From Methylocystis sp. (lineage in GTDB: Bacteria > Pseudomonadota > Alphaproteobacteria > Rhizobiales > Beijerinckiaceae), in the NCBI GenBank assembly GCA_016178015.1, contig JACOUB010000017.1:1-40143 (forward strand): a stretch of DNA of 40,143 nt. Reading direction: 5' to 3'. The first letter of the stretch is position 1, and the number at the start of each line of letters is the position of its first letter. The position numbers were made by a program, and so were the translations under genes. Of the stretch, positions 35,756-40,143 are shown piece after piece. The notes below the pieces were generated by a model. That model worked only from the letters and a program-made list of their open reading frames with translations. It made no database searches and was not told where the DNA came from.

Positions 35756-35781
35756 TTGCCTCCTGTACCAATGGTAGGCAA
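35756..35781 (-). promoter_or_regulatory. Nested palindrome at the parD ribosome binding site
   Basis: TTGCCT (35756-35761) pairs with AGGCAA (35776-35781), and inside them TACCA-A-TGGTA (35766-35776) is a second inverted repeat. It covers the AGGAGG of parD. A plausible ParD autoregulatory operator. Confidence 0.5.
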
Positions 35782-35828
35782 GATTACCACCGACGACAAG
35801 CGCCTCCGTGCGCCCTCCAGTTCGCATC

Positions 35829-35851
35829 TTGACAAAATAGCTACATGTAGC
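35829..35851 (+). promoter_or_regulatory. Promoter element and operator palindrome upstream of phd-vapC
   Basis: A consensus -35 box TTGACA (35829-35834) is followed directly by the perfect 12-base palindrome GCTACATGTAGC (35840-35851), which extends one more matched pair beyond a mismatch. It ends 12 bases before the phd ATG. Position fits repression by the Phd antitoxin. The -10 box is not clear. Confidence 0.55.
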
Positions 35852-35863
35852 CACCATTCGAGC

Positions 35864-36133
35864 ATGGCGACCGTATCGATCAAAGACGCCAAGAATCGTC
35901 TGACCGAACTCGCCCGCCAGGTCGAGGGCGGCGAAACCATTGTCGTTACCCGCAATGGCCGGCCGGTATTCGACCTCGTGCCGCACCGGCGCCGCAAAGG
36001 GCTGCGCCTGGAGGCCATCGACGCGTTCAAGAAAAAGCACGGCGTCGCGACCATCGTCCCCTTCATCGCGGACGATTTCGACGCCCCCTTGCCGGAGGAT
36101 TTTCTCCTTCGCTCCCTGCCGCCAGACGCATGA
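35864..36133 (+). CDS. Phd/YefM-family antitoxin
   Basis: An 89-residue antitoxin that should bind its own promoter and neutralise the PIN nuclease downstream. The typical Phd start is ATVSIKDAKNRLTELARQVE, then GGETIVVTRNGRPVFDLVP. The C-terminal half (DDFDAPLPEDFL) is the usual toxin-binding tail. The stop overlaps the vapC start by ATGA. The operator palindrome just upstream supports autoregulation. Confidence 0.9.
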   Translation: MATVSIKDAKNRLTELARQVEGGETIVVTRNGRPVFDLVPHRRRKGLRLEAIDAFKKKHGVATIVPFIADDFDAPLPEDFLLRSLPPDA

Positions 36134-36534
36134 GACTGCTGCTGGACACCCACATCTTGCTGGCAGCGATCGAGAATCGAATCGACTCTTTCGATTCGGG
36201 AATCCGACGCTTGCTCGAAGAACCGGCCGGCGAGTTCCATGCGAGCGTCGCCAGCCTTTGGGAGATCGCCATCAAGCAACGGCTGGGCAAGCTTCGACTG
36301 ACGCCCCGACTGAACACGCTGCCCGAGCTGCTCGATGGCGTCGGGATCGAAATTGTCCCGATCAACGAGCGCCATGTCTTAGCTTCCGATGTCTTAGCTT
36401 CCGTCGAACCGGAGCCGCGAACACGCGATCCGTTCGATCGATTGCTCCTCGCCCAATGCAAGATCGAAGATTTGCGGCTCGTGACCATCGATCGGGCGCT
36501 CGTCGCGCATCCCTTGGCTGCAAAGGCGACGTGA
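36130..36534 (+). CDS. vapC: VapC-type PIN-domain ribonuclease toxin
   Basis: A 134-residue PIN protein. The acidic metal-binding residues are D6 (LLLDTHILL), E45 (SLWEIAIK), D103 (DPFDR) and D121 (TIDRAL), so the nuclease site looks intact. Residues 82-91 contain a duplicated VLAS unit caused by a 15-base tandem repeat. A near-identical copy of the last 35 codons lies inverted at 33.8 kb. Translationally coupled to phd. It ends 16 bases before the convergent ribB stop. Confidence 0.9.
   Translation: MRLLLDTHILLAAIENRIDSFDSGIRRLLEEPAGEFHASVASLWEIAIKQRLGKLRLTPRLNTLPELLDGVGIEIVPINERHVLASDVLASVEPEPRTRDPFDRLLLAQCKIEDLRLVTIDRALVAHPLAAKAT
36374..36403 (+). repeat. 15-base tandem duplication inside vapC
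   Basis: ATGTCTTAGCTTCCG occurs twice back to back (36374-36388, 36389-36403). It adds five residues (SDVLA) in the linker before the DPFDR motif without breaking the frame. Confidence 0.85.
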
Positions 36535-36550
36535 CTGCGGCGGCGGCTCT

Positions 36551-37633
36551 CTACTCCACCGGCTCCACCGCCGCTATCTCGATGCCGAAGCCAGAGAGGC
36601 CGACATAGGCGCGCCGTTTGGGGTTGGAGGTGCGCAGGCGAATCGAGGACACGCCGAGGTCTTTCAAGATCTGCGCGCCGAGCCCCACGTCGAGCCACTG
36701 CTTGTTGCGCGCTTCCTCGGAGTTTTTTGTCTTGCTGGCGACGACGTTGACCGGCACGCCCGCCGCGCCGTCGCGCAGATAGACGAGCACGCCGCGTCCC
36801 TCGCGCGCAAACCGCTCCAAGGTCTTCTTGATCGTATCGGCGCCGCCGAATACGTCGCCGAGAATATCGGCGCGGTGCAGGCGCGCCGGAACGTTGCGCC
36901 CGTCGCCGATATTGCCGAACACGAAGGCGAAATGCTGCACGCTGTCGAAGGCGCTGACATAGGCGTGGCCGGTCAATTCGCCGACGAAGGTGGCGACGGG
37001 GAAGGTGGCGACGCGCTCCACCAGTTTTTCGCGGGCCTGCCGGTAGGCGATGAGATCGGCGACGGAAACGAGCTTCAGTTGGCGCCGTTCGGCAAATTGC
37101 GCGATCTGGGCGCCGGCCATCACCGTGCCGTCGTCATTGGCCAGTTCGCAAATGACGCCGACCGGCGGCAGGCCGGCGAGACGGCAGATGTCCACCGCCG
37201 CTTCGGTGTGCCCAGAGCGCATCAACACGCCGCCTTCCTTGGCGATCAGCGGAAAGACGTGGCCCGGCCGCACGAAATCGTCCGCGCCCATATTGCCGTT
37301 GGCCAACGCGCGCACCGTGTTGCAGCGCTGCTCGGCCGAAATGCCGGTGCTGAGCCCATGACGCGCATCGACCGATACGGTGAAGGCGGTGCCGAGCGGC
37401 GCGTCGTTGGCCGCCACCATCGGCGCCAGATGCAGCCGGCGCGCGTCTTCCTGGGTCAACGGCGCGCAGACGATGCCGCAGCCCTGCCGGATGATGAAAG
37501 CCATCTTCTCTGGCGTGCACAGCGCCGCGGCGATCATGAGATCGCCTTCGTTCTCGCGATCATCGTCGTCGGTGACGACGATGATCTCGCCGCGCGCGAT
37601 CGCCTCGATGGCTTCGGTGACGGTGCAGGACAT
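36551..37633 (-). CDS. ribB: 3,4-dihydroxy-2-butanone-4-phosphate synthase with decayed GTP cyclohydrolase II domain
   Basis: A 360-residue RibBA-architecture protein. The N-terminal RibB domain (1-205) is intact: TDDDDRENEGDL near 21-32, ARHGLSTGISA, RPGHVFPLIA and RSGHTEAAVDICRLAGL. It makes the four-carbon unit of riboflavin. The C-terminal GTP cyclohydrolase II-like domain lacks the zinc cysteines: the stretch that normally holds three cysteines reads HRADILGDVFGGADTIKK. This loss is common in Alphaproteobacteria, where a separate RibA is used. Start at the ATG at 37633 with GGGAG about 11 bases upstream. Confidence 0.93.
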   Translation of the reverse strand: MSCTVTEAIEAIARGEIIVVTDDDDRENEGDLMIAAALCTPEKMAFIIRQGCGIVCAPLTQEDARRLHLAPMVAANDAPLGTAFTVSVDARHGLSTGISAEQRCNTVRALANGNMGADDFVRPGHVFPLIAKEGGVLMRSGHTEAAVDICRLAGLPPVGVICELANDDGTVMAGAQIAQFAERRQLKLVSVADLIAYRQAREKLVERVATFPVATFVGELTGHAYVSAFDSVQHFAFVFGNIGDGRNVPARLHRADILGDVFGGADTIKKTLERFAREGRGVLVYLRDGAAGVPVNVVASKTKNSEEARNKQWLDVGLGAQILKDLGVSSIRLRTSNPKRRAYVGLSGFGIEIAAVEPVE

Positions 37634-37992
37634 AAGGGTTGGGCTCCCGAAAGGACGCCGGCGCCAGCGGCTTGCTGGCAAGGTATCTAACGCCGGCGAA
37701 CCCGGAACTCAATTCCGCGCCGCACGATAAGCCATTGAAATTTGGCGGGCGCCCCGTTCGGACCGATCGCTTAAGGACCTTTCGACAGACGCGGGCGCGA
37801 CGGCCCTCACACGTCCATACATGAAATTGCCGTGACGCGGCTTGCGTCCGGGAGCAAGGTTTTTGTATGAAAGGCGCTGCGTCACGCTGACGGTGGAGAA
37901 ACGCCTCGGCGCCTCGGCCGATGGTTCTTTGCTCAATTGTTGTTTTTTAAAGCGCGGCAAGAATTGGCGAGCGGACGGAAAGAGAGCCGAGG
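37634..37992. other. Divergent intergenic region between ribB and pyrH
   Basis: 359 bases. I see no FMN riboswitch sequence, no convincing open frame and no repeat. A T-rich stretch at about 37930-37950 could be part of a pyrH promoter, but no clear -35/-10 pair is visible. Confidence 0.5.
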
Positions 37993-38721
37993 GTGACGAA
38001 CTCCACGCGAGCGGCGAAGTGGAAACGCGTCGTCGTCAAGCTGTCGGGCGAGGCCCTGATGGGCGATGCGGGCTACGGCCTGGACGCCGGCGCGCTGGAG
38101 CGGATCGCCCGCGATCTCGCCGGGGCCGCCGGCGCGGGCGCCGAAATCGTGGTCGTCGTCGGCGGCGGCAATTTCTTTCGCGGCGTTCAAGGCGCCGACG
38201 TGCGCATCGAGCGGGCGCGCGCCGATTCGATCGGCATGCTCGCCACCGTCATGAACGGCCTCGCCCTCGAACAAGCGATCGAGGCGCAGGGGCAAGCGGC
38301 GCGGACCCTCTCCGCCGTGCCCATGCCCTCGCTCTGCGAATCCTATGCCCGCCGCCAGGCGCTGCATCATCTCGCCAAGGGCCGCATCGTGGTGGCGGCG
38401 GGCGGCACGGGCAATCCTTTTTTCACCACCGACACCGCCGCCGTGCTGCGCGCCGCCGAACTGTCGGCCGACGCGGTCCTGAAGGCGACGCAGGTGGACG
38501 GCGTCTACACCGCCGATCCCAAACGCGATCCCAACGCGCGACGTTATGAGAGCTTGACCCATGCCGAGGCGATCGCCAACAATCTCGCGGTGATGGACAC
38601 CGCCGCTTTCGCTCTTGCTCGCGAGAACAAGATTCCGATAATCGTATTCTCCATTCTTGAGGAGGGGGCGATCGGCGCCGCGCTGCGCGGCGAGGGCCGC
38701 CTCACCGAGGTAACGCCTTGA
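37993..38721 (+). CDS. pyrH: Uridylate kinase
   Basis: A 242-residue UMP kinase of the amino-acid-kinase fold, making UDP for nucleotide and envelope synthesis. Motifs: [12 protein letters not shown] at the N-terminus, [10 protein letters not shown] for phosphate binding, [30 protein letters not shown] for nucleotide binding and [18 protein letters not shown] near the C-terminus. A GTG start at 37993 fits the family's N-terminus. Followed by frr after 68 bases, the common bacterial order. Confidence 0.96.
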   Translation: MTNSTRAAKWKRVVVKLSGEALMGDAGYGLDAGALERIARDLAGAAGAGAEIVVVVGGGNFFRGVQGADVRIERARADSIGMLATVMNGLALEQAIEAQGQAARTLSAVPMPSLCESYARRQALHHLAKGRIVVAAGGTGNPFFTTDTAAVLRAAELSADAVLKATQVDGVYTADPKRDPNARRYESLTHAEAIANNLAVMDTAAFALARENKIPIIVFSILEEGAIGAALRGEGRLTEVTP

Positions 38722-38789
38722 GATGGCGGACGGGGAGGCCGGCGGCTCGGCGTTTACGGTAAGCAACGGTTAGACAGGCGGTTTCCATT

Positions 38790-39350
38790 ATGAATCAGAC
38801 ATTCGATCTGCCCGATCTCAAACGTCGCATGCAGGGCGCCCTGGCGACCTTGAAGCATGAGCTGGGCGGTTTGCGCACCGGTCGCGCTTCGGCCAGTCTC
38901 CTGGAGCCGATTCACGTCGACGCCTATGGCCAATCGATGCCGCTCAACCAAGTGGCGACGATCAGCGTGCCGGAGCCGCGCCTCATCTCGGTGCAGGTGT
39001 GGGACAAGGGGTTGGCGGCCGCCGTCGATAAGGCCATTCGCAACTCCAACCTCGGTCTTACTCCCGCCGTCGAGGGGCAGATCTTGCGCATTCGCATGCC
39101 CGAGCTCAATGAGCAGCGGCGCAAGGAGCTCGTCAAGGTCGCTCACAAATACGCCGAGGATGCGCGGGTCGCCGTGCGTCACGTGCGGCGCGACGGGCTC
39201 GACGCCCTCAAGAAGCTGTTGAAGGACCACGCCATTCCAGAAGACGACGAAAAGCGCCGCGAGAGCGAGGTGCAGAAGGCGACCGACGAGGCCGTGCACG
39301 AGATCGATTCGACGCTCGCGGCCAAGGAGATAGAAATCATGCAGGTGTGA
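38790..39350 (+). CDS. frr: Ribosome recycling factor
   Basis: A 186-residue factor that, with EF-G, splits ribosomes after termination. It has the normal length and the conserved [69 protein letters not shown] and [13 protein letters not shown]. Start at the ATG at 38790. Confidence 0.97.
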   Translation: MNQTFDLPDLKRRMQGALATLKHELGGLRTGRASASLLEPIHVDAYGQSMPLNQVATISVPEPRLISVQVWDKGLAAAVDKAIRNSNLGLTPAVEGQILRIRMPELNEQRRKELVKVAHKYAEDARVAVRHVRRDGLDALKKLLKDHAIPEDDEKRRESEVQKATDEAVHEIDSTLAAKEIEIMQV

Positions 39351-39371
39351 CGCTCTCTTTGAAGGAGAGCG
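39351..39371 (+). terminator. Hairpin after frr
   Basis: CGCTCTC-TTTGAAG-GAGAGCG begins at the base after the frr stop. No T run follows, so it may attenuate rather than end transcription into uppS. Confidence 0.4.
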
Positions 39372-39421
39372 GCGCCGGACGGGGCGCTGCGCGGTCCGTT
39401 TCGTTTGATTAAACTCGAACC

Positions 39422-40143
39422 ATGGCGGGCAACGAGACGATGGAAGACGGCGCGATCTTGGAACTGAGATCGTCGGCCCTCGCGAGAGGCGCCGCGCCGC
39501 GCCACGTGGCGCTGATCATGGACGGCAATGGCCGTTGGGCCGCGGCGCATGGCCTGCCGCGGTTCGAGGGACACCGCTTCGGGGTCGAAGCGCTGCGGCG
39601 CGCCGTACGGGCCGCTATCGAACTCAAGATTTCGTTTTTGACCGTCTATTCGTTCTCGGTCGAGAATTGGTCGCGTCCGCGCGAGGAAGTCCAGAGCTTG
39701 CTGGGCTTGTTGCATCGGTTCATTCGCAACGATCTTGCCGAGCTGCACGCCAATAACGTGCGCGTGCGCGTCATCGGCCAGCGAACCGATCTCGCCTCCG
39801 ATATCGCCGCGTTGCTGCGCGAGGCGGAACAGGTGACGAAGGCTAACACCGGCCTTTGTCTCGTCGTGGCGTTTAATTACGGCGCCCGGCAAGAGATCGC
39901 GGCGGCGGCGCGTTCGTTGGCCGAGGATGTCGCAGCGGGCCGCCTGGCGCCGGCCGACGTGAACGCCGATGCGATCGCCGCACGGCTCGACACCTCGGGA
40001 ATTCCCGATCCCGATCTCATTATCCGCACTTCGGGCGAGCAGCGTCTTTCGAATTTTCTGCTCTGGCAGGCGGCCTACGCCGAATTCGTGTTCTTGCCGA
40101 TCCACTGGCCCGATTTCGACAAGGCGGCGCTTGAATACGCCAT
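39422..40143 (+). CDS. uppS: Undecaprenyl diphosphate synthase, cut by window end
   Basis: 240 codons are visible and no stop is reached. The cis-prenyltransferase makes the C55 lipid carrier for peptidoglycan and other envelope polymers. Motifs: [13 protein letters not shown] with the catalytic D34, [33 protein letters not shown] and [21 protein letters not shown]. The first 20 residues are an extension often seen in the family; a second ATG at 39440 is possible. Follows frr by 71 bases. Usually cdsA comes next. Confidence 0.95.
   Translation, partial: MAGNETMEDGAILELRSSALARGAAPRHVALIMDGNGRWAAAHGLPRFEGHRFGVEALRRAVRAAIELKISFLTVYSFSVENWSRPREEVQSLLGLLHRFIRNDLAELHANNVRVRVIGQRTDLASDIAALLREAEQVTKANTGLCLVVAFNYGARQEIAAAARSLAEDVAAGRLAPADVNADAIAARLDTSGIPDPDLIIRTSGEQRLSNFLLWQAAYAEFVFLPIHWPDFDKAALEYA

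Noticed and set aside
37709-37960. 83-codon minus-strand frame between ribB and pyrH
   Set aside because: TTG start, no recognisable domain, overlaps the region where both promoters must lie.
37634-37992. FMN riboswitch upstream of ribB
   Set aside because: Looked for the conserved riboswitch core on the minus strand and did not find it.

Overview
The window is high-G+C DNA with alphaproteobacterial gene content. It carries ATP-type PEP carboxykinase, an adrenodoxin-type ferredoxin with a thioredoxin-reductase-like ferredoxin reductase, a RibB with a decayed GTP cyclohydrolase II half, the pyrH-frr-uppS cluster, a DUF2336 protein, and many palindromic intergenic repeats of the kind common in Hyphomicrobiales (Rhizobiales). 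A methylotroph-type Beijerinckiaceae/Methylocystaceae relative is my best guess, but no marker gene in the window proves the family.

Layout. 0-8 kb (mostly minus strand): pckA, ferredoxin reductase, ferredoxin, and a complete MCE/Mla-type lipid transport operon (mlaE, mlaF, mlaD, auxiliary lipoprotein). 7.9-9.3 kb: a plus-strand dipeptide epimerase converging on a rhodanese. 9.5-13.4 kb (minus): a TumE/TumA-like toxin-antitoxin pair, then an ABC importer made of one ATPase with an extra C-terminal domain and one fused double permease, with no binding protein. 14-16.8 kb (minus): a membrane-anchored coiled-coil protein and the 5-oxoprolinase subunits pxpC and pxpB. 17.1-18.5 kb: a plus-strand outer-membrane barrel protein behind an AT-rich leader. 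18.7-23.2 kb (minus): an exported beta-domain protein, a YfhO-like membrane protein, and a CitE-like protein whose active site looks degenerate. 23.3-24.6 kb: DUF2336 protein. 24.8-29.1 kb (minus): a large type IIG restriction-modification enzyme next to nadK.

29.2-36.5 kb is an accessory stretch threaded through core genes. It holds a Uma2-type nuclease, a HEPN/nucleotidyltransferase pair, a ROK kinase, a broken uracil-DNA-glycosylase-family gene, kdsA, a vapC fragment, a Fic/antitoxin pair, a parD-like antitoxin whose toxin has been replaced by a low-G+C membrane protein gene, and a divergent phd/vapC pair. From 36.5 kb core genes return: ribB (minus), then pyrH, frr and uppS (plus, uppS cut by the window end).

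The strongest theme beyond the gene list is interspersed palindromic repeats. At least three families recur (A: five sites; B: four; C: one). Most lie between genes, but one sits in frame inside the restriction-modification gene, one supplies the C-terminal tail of the HEPN protein, and one directly abuts the kdsA start. I saw no transposase, integrase, CRISPR array, rRNA or tRNA.
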